A stretch of DNA of 64,000 nucleotides from Acrocarpospora macrocephala (GCF_009687865.1 NZ_BLAE01000051.1:24527-88526); one strand, 5' to 3'. Shown: positions 7,766 through 16,427, numbered from the stretch's first letter. The notes: generated from the letters alone by a model not told the origin. Numbers and translations: made by a program.

Positions 7766-9778
7766 TCAGCCCGCCTGCGCGAGCGCCGTGGCGCCGCTGG
7801 CGGGGTCGGTAAGGAAGACACCGGCGAGCCGGCCCTCGTACACCGCTTCGAGCGCGGTACGCGGAGCGTTGGCATCGCCGACGACGTGCACCCTCGGCGC
7901 GCCGTCCTGCCCGTCCAGCGCGCGATAGATTTCATCGGCGGCCTCCGGGCGACCGGCGTCCACGACGGCGGAGACGCCGGTCAGCTCTTCGGTCTCCCCG
8001 GTCAGGGAGTCCTGGAGGGTGACCCGGTCGCCGTCGGCGCCGGTCACGCTTCTGAGCAGGTGGGCCTTGACGCCGAGGTCGCCAAGGCGGCGGGTGAGGG
8101 CGAGCTTGGAGTAGGTGGTGACCCGGGCCGCCAGCGACGCGGTGGGGACGACCAGGTGCACCTTCGTGCCCAGCCGGGCCAGGTGCTCGGCGACCGAGGC
8201 CGCCGCCCAGGTCCCCTCGTCGTCGCGTACGACCACGGTGCCGCGCAGGTCGGCGAGTGCCCGCACTGCCTGCCACAGATCGAAGACCGGCGGTCCGCCG
8301 GGCAGTTCGCGACGCGAGGGCCGGGACCCGGTCGCCACGATCACGTCGTCGAACCCGGCCAGCCGCCCGCCTGGCAACAGGTCATCGGCCGTCACGCGCA
8401 GGCCGAGCCGTACTGATACGCCGGTCGCGGCCAACTGGGCGGCGGGCTCGGCGGCGAGCAACCCGAGCCGTTCCCGTCCCGCCACCTGAGCGGCCAGCAC
8501 GATCTGGCCGCCCAGCCGGTCAGCAGCCTCGGCGAGCGTCACCTCGTGGCCCGCCCGGTGCGCGGCCAGCGCCGCCTCCGTCCCCGCCGGTCCACCGCCG
8601 ACCACCAGCACCCGCCGGGTCTCTTTATGCGGTCCGGACCACACGGCCGCCCAGGCCCGCTCGGCCCCCACCTCCGGGTTGACCACGCAGGAGATCGGCA
8701 GACTCGCCTCCAGCCTGCCCACACACCCCTGGTTGCAGGCCAGGCAGGAGCGGGCGGGCTCGCCCGCCATCGCGTGGCGGACCAGGTGCGGGTCGGCGAT
8801 GTGCGGCCGGGCCAGGCCGACCAGGTCGGCGTCACCGGACCGCACCAGATCGGCGGCCTCGGCCAGCGTGTCCAGGCGGCAGACGGCCAGCACCGGCAAA
8901 TCGGGGAACTCGCGCTTGAAGAGCGCGGCGTGGTGCCGGAACGGGGCGTGACCGAAGCTCATATCGGCCATCTGGGTGGCCAGCGAGTAACTGCCGTGGT
9001 AGGCGGAGTGGCTGACGTGCACGTACGCCAAGGGAAACTCGCCCCGCAGAGTCGCGACGATCTCCACCACATCGGCCGGGGTGAGACCGCCGGGCAGGAA
9101 CTCGTCGGCGCTGACCCGGATGCCGACCGGCAGCCCCGGCGCCTGGGCCAGCACCTCGGTCAGCACCTCCCGGGTGAGGCGGAGCCTGCGGTCGGCGTCG
9201 CCCCCGTAGGCGTCGTCGCGCGTGTTGGAGAACGGCGAGAGAAACTGCTGGAGCAGATGGCCGTGGCCCAGGTGCACCTCGACGCCGTCGTATCCGGCCG
9301 CCCGCATCCGCCTGGCCGCCGCACCGAAGGCCGCGACCACGGTGGCGATGTCACCCCGCCCCATGGCGTGCGGAATATGCGCCCCCGCTGCCCACGGCAC
9401 CCCGGTTGGGGCCCAGGCGGCGGTGCGGGTGGCGTCACCACTGGCCTGCCGCCCGGCATGCATGATCTGCGCGAAGATCGCCGCCCCACCCGCTCGCACG
9501 GCCTCAGCCACCGCCGCGTACGCCGGGATCGAGCCGTCATCGAAGCTGCCAAGGCTGATATGCCGCCCCGCGCTGGTGGGGTGCACCCGAATCGCCTCGG
9601 TGATGATCATCCCGACACCACCGTTGGCACGTTCCGCGTGATAGTCCACATGGCGGACGGTGGGCCGGTTGTCATGCCCGAAGTTGGTGGTGTGACCGGG
9701 AACGAACACACGATTACGCAGGTAAACGCCACCCAAGAGGAAGGGGTCCAGCAGCGGCCGGATTTCGCTTGATGTCAT
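7766..9778 (-). CDS. FMN/FAD/4Fe-4S oxidoreductase, 2,4-dienoyl-CoA reductase / trimethylamine-dehydrogenase type
   Basis: The protein has 670 aa. Residues ~1-350 form an OYE-type TIM barrel (QIMHAGRQ, DGVEVHLGHGHLLQQFLSP, DLVGLARPHIADP). The 4Fe-4S cluster motif C-x2-C-x3-C with a further Cys 11-12 residues on follows (RSCLACNQGC then ISC). From ~390 there is an FAD/NAD domain (VVGGGPAGTEAA). This is the domain order of FadH and trimethylamine/stachydrine demethylases. It is the first gene of the minus-strand operon, with ATG 9778. The substrate may be an enone, a dienoyl-CoA or an N-methylated compound; which one is unresolved. Confidence 0.9.
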   Translation of the reverse strand: MTSSEIRPLLDPFLLGGVYLRNRVFVPGHTTNFGHDNRPTVRHVDYHAERANGGVGMIITEAIRVHPTSAGRHISLGSFDDGSIPAYAAVAEAVRAGGAAIFAQIMHAGRQASGDATRTAAWAPTGVPWAAGAHIPHAMGRGDIATVVAAFGAAARRMRAAGYDGVEVHLGHGHLLQQFLSPFSNTRDDAYGGDADRRLRLTREVLTEVLAQAPGLPVGIRVSADEFLPGGLTPADVVEIVATLRGEFPLAYVHVSHSAYHGSYSLATQMADMSFGHAPFRHHAALFKREFPDLPVLAVCRLDTLAEAADLVRSGDADLVGLARPHIADPHLVRHAMAGEPARSCLACNQGCVGRLEASLPISCVVNPEVGAERAWAAVWSGPHKETRRVLVVGGGPAGTEAALAAHRAGHEVTLAEAADRLGGQIVLAAQVAGRERLGLLAAEPAAQLAATGVSVRLGLRVTADDLLPGGRLAGFDDVIVATGSRPSRRELPGGPPVFDLWQAVRALADLRGTVVVRDDEGTWAAASVAEHLARLGTKVHLVVPTASLAARVTTYSKLALTRRLGDLGVKAHLLRSVTGADGDRVTLQDSLTGETEELTGVSAVVDAGRPEAADEIYRALDGQDGAPRVHVVGDANAPRTALEAVYEGRLAGVFLTDPASGATALAQAG

Positions 9779-9807
9779 GCTCTGGTACCCATCCCTTCAC
9801 CTGTGTT

Positions 9808-9838
9808 CCGGTCATTGGTACATCGTTCGCTTGACCGG
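9808..9838. promoter_or_regulatory. inverted repeat CCGGTCA-N17-TGACCGG upstream of the OYE operon
   Basis: Two perfect 7-bp inverted arms are separated by 17 nt, ending 30 nt upstream of the ATG at 9778. Position and symmetry suggest an operator or leader hairpin for the minus-strand operon. No regulator is assigned. Confidence 0.45.
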
Positions 9839-10030
9839 GACGATATGGGTCGGGGTTCCAGGCAGTCAATGGTCTGCCTAAAAAGAAACATTCCGGACAT
9901 ACAACGCCATCGGGGTTCGGTCGTCGCCGTGGCATGGCGGGCGAGGTCGCCGGATCAGTGATGTCTTTCCCGGGCGGGCTTCGGCCTTCGCTCGGAGTGG
10001 CTCAGGCCGGACGTGTTCCGCGCGCAAAGG

Positions 10031-10049
10031 TGTGAGCGCGCGGCTCACA
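10031..10049. promoter_or_regulatory. inverted repeat TGTGAGC-N5-GCTCACA
   Basis: Perfect 7-bp arms flank GCGCG. The arms resemble GntR/CRP-like half sites (TGTGA/TCACA). It could be an operator or a stem-loop between the IclR gene and the OYE operon. Confidence 0.4.
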
Positions 10050-10153
10050 TCACGCGGAGACTCATGTGGCTATGCCGTTCGGCCGCAGGCCGCCGGGCTT
10101 CCGCGCCATCGTCGGCACGCTCGAATCAGCGTTGCGGCAGTCGGAGATCGGTG

Positions 10154-10166
10154 TCCGACTATCGGA
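10154..10166. promoter_or_regulatory. putative IclR-regulon operator TCCGACTATCGGA
   Basis: It matches TCCG-N5-CGGA, the core repeated at 10961, 15502, 23508, 24808 and 24969. It sits 15 nt beyond the iclR stop codon and ~375 nt upstream of the OYE operon start. It may therefore link the 1-9.8 kb operon to the same regulator. Confidence 0.55.
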
Positions 10167-10180
10167 GTCCAGTGGGGTGC

Positions 10181-10918
10181 CTACTCCTCCGCGGCACCGC
10201 TGAGGTTGGACATCCGCTGGCTGATCTGATTGGCCGCCGCCAACAGCGCCGCGGTTCCCGACGTGATCGCTTCCGAGCGGACGAGGGGGGTGACGATCGC
10301 CAGACTGGCGACGACGCCGCCGTCGGCATGGACCGGAACCGCCAGTCCAGCCAGGCCGTTGTGGTACTCGTTGCTGCTCAACGCGAAGCCCTGGTGTCGC
10401 ACCTGGGTGAGCTGTTCCACGAGCAGCGCCCGGTCCTCCGGGCTGGTCGTCGAGCTCCTGATGACCTGCTCACGCTCGTCGTCGGGCAGGAACGCGAGGA
10501 TCGCCCGCCCCGACGCGGTCCTGGTCAGCGGATACCGGTACCCAGGCGGGAAGTTGACTTGCAGCAGATGCCGGCGCCCAGGGATGACGTCCGCCGACAG
10601 CGCGTCCGATCCATCGCGAACGACGAGCACGATGGTTTCGTTGATGGACTCGGCCAATGCGCTCATGGGCACGCGCGCCACATTGCGCAGCTCTTCCTCC
10701 ATCTGCCGAGCCAGCGCGAACAGGCGGGGCCCGATGCTGTAGATGAGCTGTGCACGCCGGACGAATCCGTGGACCTCCAGGGTAGTCAGGAGCCGGTAGA
10801 CAACCGTTCGCGAAAGCTGGTGATGGCGGCTCAGGTCATTGATCGACATGGGCCCGTTGTTCGAGAGCGTTTCCACCAACTTCAGAGCCTGGTCGACGGT
10901 CTTGGAGATCTCGGGCAC
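10181..10918 (-). CDS. IclR-family transcriptional regulator
   Basis: The protein has 245 aa from GTG 10918, chosen because GGAGG lies ~5 nt upstream; an in-frame GTG at 10942 would add 8 residues. It has an N-terminal winged helix-turn-helix (SINDLSRHHQLSRTVVYRLLTTLEVHGFV) and a C-terminal ligand domain with YRYPLTRTASGRAILAFLP and GLAVPVHADGGVVASLAI, typical of IclR/PcaR/KdgR. A TCCG-N5-CGGA palindrome in its own upstream region (10961-10973) suggests autoregulation. The same motif lies at the divergent promoters of the 15-25 kb catabolic genes, making this protein the best candidate regulator. Likely effectors are aromatic or CoA pathway intermediates (inference). Confidence 0.9.
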   Translation of the reverse strand: MPEISKTVDQALKLVETLSNNGPMSINDLSRHHQLSRTVVYRLLTTLEVHGFVRRAQLIYSIGPRLFALARQMEEELRNVARVPMSALAESINETIVLVVRDGSDALSADVIPGRRHLLQVNFPPGYRYPLTRTASGRAILAFLPDDEREQVIRSSTTSPEDRALLVEQLTQVRHQGFALSSNEYHNGLAGLAVPVHADGGVVASLAIVTPLVRSEAITSGTAALLAAANQISQRMSNLSGAAEE

Positions 10919-10960
10919 TCCCACCTCCGCTCGGACGCCCACTCATCCGAGCTGATGATA

Positions 10961-10973
10961 TCCGAATAACGGA
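10961..10973. promoter_or_regulatory. putative operator TCCGAATAACGGA upstream of iclR
   Basis: This is a TCCG-N5-CGGA palindrome 43 nt upstream of the GTG at 10918, consistent with autoregulation of the IclR gene. A further TCCG half site occurs at 10946-10949. Confidence 0.6.
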
Positions 10974-11005
10974 CTCCTCGGCGCGGCGGATGTCCGCCTA
11001 CGACG

Positions 11006-12058
11006 CTAGGCGGACGCCGCACCACGGTCGGGCGGGGGCGTCGGGTCTTCGGAGAGGCGGACCAGCATTTTTCCGATATTGCGGCCGGCCAGCAGGTCTC
11101 GGAACGCGTCGACCGCCGACTCCAGACCCGAGACGACCGTGTCGGTGCTCCTCAGCTGACCGTCCAGGAGCCAGGTGGTCGCCCGCGCGACGAAGGCCGG
11201 GTACTCGGCCATGTGCTCGCGGATGGTGAAGCCTTCCATGCGCAGCCGCTTGGTGAGCACATAGATGAGGTTGCTCGGACCCGGCTGCCCCCGGAGTGCG
11301 TTGTACTCACCGATGGCCCCACAGACCACGATGCGCCCGTGCTGGTTCATCGAGTCGAGGGCGGCCTGGAGATGACCGCCGCCGACGTTGTCGAAGTAGA
11401 CGTCGATCCCGTCCGGGATGTTCGTGGCCACGCATTCGCTCAAGGACTCGACGTGGTAGTCGAAGGCGCCATCGAAGCCGAGACCGTCCACCAGGTACGC
11501 CACCTTGGCCGGCGTTCCGGCGCTGCCGACGACGCGGCCGGCACCGAGGATTCGGGCGATCTGCCCGACGGCGCTGCCGACCGCGCCGGCCGCGCCCGAG
11601 ACGTACAGCGACTCGCCCGGCGTGAGGGCTCCGATCTGGGTGAGCCCGACGTACGCCGTGAATCCGGCCATGCCGAGCACGCCCAGGTGGGCGGTCAGCG
11701 GGATCCCGTCGATGTGCCGCACGGTGCTCGCGTGGCCGGCGTCGAGGACCGCGTGCTCTCGCCAGCCGAGGCGGTGGCTGACCACGGTGCCCACCGGCAG
11801 GTCCGGGTGCTCGGACCGCTCCACCACGCCGATCGCGCTGCCGTCCATGACCTGGTCGAGCTCCCAGTGGGGGTATGAGGGGAGCTTGGCCATGCGCACC
11901 CTCATGTACGGATCGACGGACATCAGGACGTTGCGCACGAGAACCTGGCCAGGACCGGGCGGTTCGAGCGACGTGGTGATCATGCGGAAGTCGTCGGTGA
12001 CCGGCATCCCGTCGGGGCGGCGCGCCAGGTGGACCTCTCTGGTTTCGTACCGGGTCAT
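11006..12058 (-). CDS. NADP-dependent medium-chain oxidoreductase (CurA / leukotriene B4 dehydrogenase-like)
   Basis: The 350 aa protein is a zinc-independent MDR. It has SVDPYMRVRM in the N-terminal domain, GMAGFTAYVGL, and the nucleotide-binding AAGAVGSAVGQIA. VYFDNVGGGHLQAAL is diagnostic of the CurA/PTGR alkenal/one-oxidoreductase group. The family reduces activated C=C bonds with NADPH. ATG 12058 overlaps the acyl-CoA ligase stop (ATGA). It is the last gene of the minus-strand unit read from the 15.35 kb promoter and may remove an alpha,beta-double bond of an acyl intermediate. Confidence 0.87.
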   Translation of the reverse strand: MTRYETREVHLARRPDGMPVTDDFRMITTSLEPPGPGQVLVRNVLMSVDPYMRVRMAKLPSYPHWELDQVMDGSAIGVVERSEHPDLPVGTVVSHRLGWREHAVLDAGHASTVRHIDGIPLTAHLGVLGMAGFTAYVGLTQIGALTPGESLYVSGAAGAVGSAVGQIARILGAGRVVGSAGTPAKVAYLVDGLGFDGAFDYHVESLSECVATNIPDGIDVYFDNVGGGHLQAALDSMNQHGRIVVCGAIGEYNALRGQPGPSNLIYVLTKRLRMEGFTIREHMAEYPAFVARATTWLLDGQLRSTDTVVSGLESAVDAFRDLLAGRNIGKMLVRLSEDPTPPPDRGAASA

Positions 12059-13584
12059 GACACGTGCTCGGAGAGTTCAGCCCGGACCTCCGCCTTGGCC
12101 ACCTTGCCGGACATCGTCCGGGGGAGCGGCTCGGGTCGTACGTACACGTACTTGGGCACCTTGTAGTCGGCCAGTTCGAGTCGGCAGACGTCGAGCACCA
12201 TCGCGGCCGTCAGGTCGGCCGAGTCGCTCACTACGACGGCGGCCGGCACCTCGCCCCACCGCTCATCGGGCACGGCGACGACGGCGGCCTCGGACACCCG
12301 CGGATCGAGCATGATGATCCGTTCGATCTCGCCGGGGTAGACGTTCAGGCCGCCGGACAGGACCATGTCCTTCTCCCGACCCATGATGGTGAGGTATCCC
12401 TCGTGGTCGAGCCGGCCGAGGTCACCCGTGCGAAGCCAGCCATCGCGGAGGGTCTCGGCCGTGGCTTCGGGGTTGCGCCAGTAGCCCAGCATGACGGCGG
12501 CTCCCCGCAGGCAGATCTCACCGACCTCGTCGTCCGGCAGCGGCGTTCCCTCCGCGTCCATGATGGCGAGCTCGATGCCGTAGTTCGTGACGCCGGTGGA
12601 TCCGGCCTTACGCTCGAAGTCTTCCTGTGGCAGCGAGGCGCCCACACCGGTGCTCTCGGTCATCCCGTAACCCTGGCCGATCGGCATGCCGCGCCGCAGA
12701 TAGCGAGCGAGCGTGGCGGCCGAGGGTGGAGCCCCACCGGCCTTCGCGACCCGCAGGGTGCTCAGGTCGGCGGTGTCGAACCGTGGCAGGGCGGCCAGCT
12801 GATCGAAGACCACCGGGACGGCCGGAAAGACGGTGATGTTCCCGTGCTCCAGCTCGGTCAGGGTGCGGGCCGCGTCGAATCGGGGGTGCATGACGAATCT
12901 CGCGCCGGTGTAGTACGTCGGCGCCCAGGTGGCCATGAGACTGCCGGTGAAGGCCAACGGCAGCACCAGCAGGCAACTGTCGTGTCTGGTCATGGACTCC
13001 GTGGTGGCGAACGAGATCGCCGCGGCCAGGAAGTTGCCGTGCGTCAGGATCGCACCCTTGGGGCGGCCGGTCGTGCCTGAGGTGTAGGAGATGAACGCCG
13101 GAAGGTCCGGGTCCCCGACGGCCCGCTTCAAACGGCCCGTCGGCGCTCCGGCCGGCGTGGCGACCAGCGGGCGGGCCCACGGCGGGCAGCCGGGTCCTTC
13201 CCAGTACAGCCGGAGCTCGCGGCCCTCGCGCAGCTCGAGGGCCTGGCGGGTGTACGTCTCGTCCACCAGCAGGGCGTCCAGCCCGGCGTCCTCCACGATC
13301 CAGCTCAGCTCGGGGATGGTGAGGCGGATGTTGAGCGGGACGACGATGGCGTCGAGCGCCACCGCGGCCAGGATGGTCTGGATGACCCCGACGCTGTTCT
13401 GGCACAGGTATCCGATCCGGTCGCCGGCGCGCAGGCCGTCCGCCGCGAGGTGTTCCGCGAGGGACTCGACGCTGTCGGCCAGCTCGCGCCAGGTCAGCGT
13501 CGCCCCGTCGCACTCGACCGCCACGGCGTTCGGGGTGCGGGTGCTCCAGTACGTGAGACTGGCCGTGATGCGGGGACTCGGCAT
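12055..13584 (-). CDS. acyl-CoA synthetase (class I adenylate-forming, FadD/MenE-like)
   Basis: The protein has 509 aa from ATG 13584, 2 nt after the upstream stop. AMP-binding motifs are intact: YTSGTTGRPKGAILTHGN (P-loop), GYGMTESTG, LRTGDLG, and the C-terminal PRTMSGKVAK with its catalytic Lys. It activates a carboxylic acid to its CoA thioester at ATP cost. This supplies the CoA-dependent steps encoded divergently (SDR, MaoC fusion, ACADs). The substrate class (aryl or steroid-like acid) is inferred from the neighbours. Confidence 0.9.
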   Translation of the reverse strand: MPSPRITASLTYWSTRTPNAVAVECDGATLTWRELADSVESLAEHLAADGLRAGDRIGYLCQNSVGVIQTILAAVALDAIVVPLNIRLTIPELSWIVEDAGLDALLVDETYTRQALELREGRELRLYWEGPGCPPWARPLVATPAGAPTGRLKRAVGDPDLPAFISYTSGTTGRPKGAILTHGNFLAAAISFATTESMTRHDSCLLVLPLAFTGSLMATWAPTYYTGARFVMHPRFDAARTLTELEHGNITVFPAVPVVFDQLAALPRFDTADLSTLRVAKAGGAPPSAATLARYLRRGMPIGQGYGMTESTGVGASLPQEDFERKAGSTGVTNYGIELAIMDAEGTPLPDDEVGEICLRGAAVMLGYWRNPEATAETLRDGWLRTGDLGRLDHEGYLTIMGREKDMVLSGGLNVYPGEIERIIMLDPRVSEAAVVAVPDERWGEVPAAVVVSDSADLTAAMVLDVCRLELADYKVPKYVYVRPEPLPRTMSGKVAKAEVRAELSEHVS

Positions 13585-13586
13585 GG

Positions 13587-14186
13587 TCACTCCGGGGTCG
13601 AGGTCTGGTGCTGGGCGGCGCGGTACCGGAGGATGACGGGCGTGGACTGATCGGAGTCGTCGTACGCGCCGCGTGCTTCTGGCGGGTATGTGGACAGGAT
13701 GCCGTCCGCCGCCGGCTGCTGATGGCGCCACTCGGAGTGGACCCGGCGCCGGGCCAGCTTCCAATCACCGTCGCGCAGTTCCCAGCGGTCGAGATAGCGG
13801 CCGCCGGCGAGCAGGTCGTAGGCGCAGCCGGTGCCACCGAACATGCCGCCGAGCGGGGCATCCGCCCGGACCCGGTGGTAGGCGGTGCAGAGCGTCTCGC
13901 TCACCGCCACCTCCCCGTCCAGGCTGATCAGAACGTTGCCCACCTGGTGGTGGGTGGCGTCGAGGGCCGCCGCGAACAGCGTGCGGCTGCTCTCCATCGC
14001 CTCCCGCCAACCCTTTTCCGAACCGATCGAGGAGACCCACCAGGTGGCGTCGTCGTGGAAGACCTGGTCCAGCAGCTCCCAGCGCCGCCGATCCACACAG
14101 TGGGCGTAGAGGTGGATGCGGTCGGTGATCTCGGCCCGCGCGGCGAGCGCTTCCGGGCTGTAGTTCGCGGCTGCGGTGGGCGACAT
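13587..14186 (-). CDS. NTF2-like / SnoaL-like protein
   Basis: The 199 aa protein has the SnoaL_4-type start AEITDRIHLYAHCVDRRRWELLDQVFHDDATWW and a barrel of strands containing HHQVGNVLISLDGEVAVSETLC. ATG 14186 was chosen because GGGA lies ~8 nt upstream; an in-frame TTG at 14201 is less likely. It resembles the NTF2-like protein at 22940-23488 in the helix L-R-D-R/C-D-R-R region. Scytalone-dehydratase-like or ring-hydroxylase beta-subunit-like roles are possible; no oxygenase alpha subunit is encoded nearby. Confidence 0.8.
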   Translation of the reverse strand: MSPTAAANYSPEALAARAEITDRIHLYAHCVDRRRWELLDQVFHDDATWWVSSIGSEKGWREAMESSRTLFAAALDATHHQVGNVLISLDGEVAVSETLCTAYHRVRADAPLGGMFGGTGCAYDLLAGGRYLDRWELRDGDWKLARRRVHSEWRHQQPAADGILSTYPPEARGAYDDSDQSTPVILRYRAAQHQTSTPE

Positions 14187-14201
14187 GAGCTGTCCCTTCA
14201 A

Positions 14202-15344
14202 TCAACCCCGATGGGCGTCTATCCATGTGGACACGGCATCGATCATGGTTGCCAGCTGCTCGGGTTGCCCGTGCAGGTAGTGGCGCCCCCCGCCGATAGC
14301 GGTGAGGGCGCGGTCATCGTGCGGGATGCTGTCGTAGAGCTCGCGGGCGTGCGAGGGAAAGCAGCTCTGGTCGGCCGTGCCGTAGACGACGTGGACCGGC
14401 GTGGTGACCGAGGGCAGCAGATCGGGGGCGTGGCCCCTGCTCCGGCTGCGCGACCACTGTGACAACCAGGCTCTGACGGTCGTGAAATGGCCGAGGGTCG
14501 CCGGCTGGAAGTTGGCGTTCCAGGGGTCACCCCACAGCGTCCCCGGTTCCCGGTCGTTCGGGTCGAGGGACAGGTCGACGTAGCGCGGGTCCGCGCCCAC
14601 GCCGTGGACGACGAACGGAAGGTCGGCGATTCCGCGCTCGGCCAGCTGGCCGAGCATCCCCTCCGCCCACGCCGTGATGGCGTCGTTGCGGGCCCGCTGG
14701 GCGATTCGATAGGCCCGCAGCCAGCTGGCGTCGTAGGGAATGCCGTTCGAGGCGTCGTACATGTCCAGCCCGGGGTCGCGTGCGAACGGCGCCGCCTCGT
14801 CGGCGATCGAGGGGTCCAGCGTCTCGGTGAGCAACTGCGAGCGGCCCGGATGGGCCATGGCGAGGATGAGGAGGTCGGCCGGCGGGAGGTCGGCTCTGGT
14901 CAGATCGGGCCCGCCGCCGCCGGGGGAGGAGGTGATGCTCGGCCGTTCCGCCTGGTTCTGGTAGAGCGCGGCGAGCGCCCCGCCGCCGGAGTTGCCGAAC
15001 AGGACGACCTGTTCGTATCCCTCCGTCCGCAGGTACCGGATGACGCTGCCCACGTCGACCACGCAGTTCTCCAGCAGGAGCGCGGAGTCGTTGCCGAGGT
15101 AGCGCGTGGTCATGCCGATGGCGTCGTACCCCGCGCCGGCGATCGCGGTCAACGCGTAGTGGCCCATGAAGTTCGAGGAGGGGTGCACGGCGACGACGGC
15201 CGTCTCCGCCCGCCGGTCCGGGTGGGCCCGGTGCCGGGTGCACCACAGGGTGCCACTGATGCGGGCGACTCCCGAGTAGATCTCGTTCGCCGAAGGCACG
15301 TCCGCCATCGGCACGGCCAGCAGGTCCGTGCGGGTGGGGCTCAC
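14202..15344 (-). CDS. alpha/beta-hydrolase family protein
   Basis: The protein has 380 aa from GTG 15344 with GGAG about 8 nt upstream. The nucleophile elbow is GNSGGG (VVLFGNSGGGALAALY) preceded by strand AVVAVHPSSNFMGHYAL. VVYGTADQSCFPSHA carries the acid region, and a His lies in GGGRHYLHGQPEQLA. Together these give a plausible Ser-Asp-His triad. It is the first gene of a four-gene minus-strand unit with the NTF2-like protein, acyl-CoA ligase and MDR reductase. It may hydrolyse an ester or C-C bond to give the acid activated by the ligase. Confidence 0.85.
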   Translation of the reverse strand: MSPTRTDLLAVPMADVPSANEIYSGVARISGTLWCTRHRAHPDRRAETAVVAVHPSSNFMGHYALTAIAGAGYDAIGMTTRYLGNDSALLLENCVVDVGSVIRYLRTEGYEQVVLFGNSGGGALAALYQNQAERPSITSSPGGGGPDLTRADLPPADLLILAMAHPGRSQLLTETLDPSIADEAAPFARDPGLDMYDASNGIPYDASWLRAYRIAQRARNDAITAWAEGMLGQLAERGIADLPFVVHGVGADPRYVDLSLDPNDREPGTLWGDPWNANFQPATLGHFTTVRAWLSQWSRSRSRGHAPDLLPSVTTPVHVVYGTADQSCFPSHARELYDSIPHDDRALTAIGGGRHYLHGQPEQLATMIDAVSTWIDAHRG

Positions 15345-15352
15345 GACCTATC

Positions 15353-15383
15353 TCCGTTCGCTTATCGGACGTATATCTCCGAT
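15353..15383. promoter_or_regulatory. composite operator: TCCG-N9-CGGA-N8-TCCG
   Basis: Half sites are TCCG 15353, CGGA 15366 and TCCG 15378. ATCGGA at 15364-15369 and TCCGAT at 15378-15383 form a perfect 6-8-6 inverted repeat. It lies 9 nt upstream of the hydrolase GTG on the minus strand. The 20-nt unit is nearly identical to the one at 15509-15528, which faces the divergent operon. Confidence 0.6.
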
Positions 15384-15501
15384 TCTGTCGCCACTCTGTC
15401 ATCGGGGGTCGAGGCCTGTCAATGCGGTGTCCACCGGTCAGGTGCTCGGGAAATGGGGCAGGTTCTTGACAGTCTGCGGGTCTGACCAGGAAGGTGTAAT
15501 C

Positions 15502-15538
15502 ACCGATAATCGGACTCATATCTCCGACTCTTGTCGGA
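15502..15538. promoter_or_regulatory. composite operator facing the plus-strand catabolic operon
   Basis: ACCGATAATCGGA at 15502-15514 is followed 8 nt later by TCCGACTCTTGTCGGA at 15523-15538, a perfect 6-4-6 inverted repeat. The site ends 31 nt upstream of the GTG at 15570. It shares core and spacing with the other TCCG/CGGA sites of the 10-25 kb region. Confidence 0.65.
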
Positions 15539-15569
15539 TCTGGCGCTTAAGTGGAGGTGGCACCACACC

Positions 15570-16427
15570 GTGACGCGAGAGACCGTCCTCATCACCGGCG
15601 GGGCACGCGGCCAGGGCCGTAGTCACGCGCTCGGCTTCGCGGCACGCGGTGCCGACGTGGCCGTGCTCGACATCGGCGTACCGATCGACGGCCTCCCCTA
15701 CGAACTGGCCACCTCGGACGACCTGCGGGAGACCGCCGACCTGATCGCCAAGACGGGCGCCCGTGGCCTGGCGGTCGCCTGCGACGTCCGCGACTCGGCT
15801 CAAGTCCAGGCGGCGGCCGACACCGTGCTGGCGGAGTTCGGCCATATCGACACGCTCGTCCTCAACCACGGCATCTGGAGCACGGGGCGGTTCTGGGAGG
15901 TGTCGGAGGAAGCCTGGACGTCCACGTTCGACGTCAACGTCAACGGAAGCTGGCGGATGGCCAAGGCGGTCGCGCCCTCCATGATCCAACGACGCGAAGG
16001 CAACATCATCATCATCGGGTCGACGTCGGCCACCATACCGACGCAGAACTACGCGCACTACGCGGCCTCCAAGGCGGCGCTCGTGCAGCTCACCAAGATC
16101 TTCGCCGCCGAACTCGGGGAGTTCGGCGTGCGGGTCAACTCGGTCAGTCCCGGGCTGGTCGACACGCCGATGGTCAACTTCCAGGCGGTCTACGACCGCG
16201 TCCGCCCAGGCGCCTCCCGCGAGGAGTTCCTCGCGGGAGGGTATGCCATGACGCTGCTCGCCGGACGCCGCCAACTCGATCCCAGCTCGGTCACGGCGGC
16301 CGTGCTCTGGCTGGCCTCGGCGCAGGCGGCCGACATCACCGGTCTCGACCTCGTCATCGACGCGGGTAACCGCCTGCTGCCGCGCCACAACCCACGGCCG
16401 TGGACCCCCGAAGGGAATGCGTCATGA
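15570..16427 (+). CDS. mycofactocin-type SDR family oxidoreductase
   Basis: The protein has 285 aa. ITGGARGQGRSHALGFA plus the insert VPYELAT-like segment (GLPYELATSDDLRETADLI) are hallmarks of mycofactocin-coupled nicotinoprotein SDRs, which keep NAD(H) bound and pass electrons to the peptide-derived cofactor mycofactocin. The catalytic pattern GSTSATIP then YAASK is present. GTG 15570 follows GGAGG 12 nt upstream; an earlier TTG at 15531 lies inside the operator palindrome. It is the first gene of a seven-gene operon (to 22920). No mycofactocin biosynthesis genes are in the window. Confidence 0.85.
   Translation: MTRETVLITGGARGQGRSHALGFAARGADVAVLDIGVPIDGLPYELATSDDLRETADLIAKTGARGLAVACDVRDSAQVQAAADTVLAEFGHIDTLVLNHGIWSTGRFWEVSEEAWTSTFDVNVNGSWRMAKAVAPSMIQRREGNIIIIGSTSATIPTQNYAHYAASKAALVQLTKIFAAELGEFGVRVNSVSPGLVDTPMVNFQAVYDRVRPGASREEFLAGGYAMTLLAGRRQLDPSSVTAAVLWLASAQAADITGLDLVIDAGNRLLPRHNPRPWTPEGNAS

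Larger units (their letters stand above)
9779..10180. other. 402-nt intergenic region with no gene, containing three inverted repeats
   Basis: No convincing coding frame is present. It holds the CCGGTCA/TGACCGG repeat at 9808-9838, a TGTGAGC/GCTCACA repeat at 10031-10049 and the regulon operator at 10154-10166. On the minus strand a TTGACT hexamer (~9862-9867) with a CATATC/TATCGT stretch 16-18 nt downstream could be a sigma-70-like promoter for the operon starting at 9778. This promoter is a visual match only. Confidence 0.55.

Noticed and set aside
9714..9935. Frame of 73 codons spanning the OYE start region
   Set aside because: Runs through the probable promoter and the N-terminus of the OYE gene; no ribosome site.
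15531..15569. TTG at 15531 as start of the mycofactocin-type SDR
   Set aside because: It lies inside the operator palindrome and adds residues not typical of the family; GTG 15570 gives the expected N-terminus.
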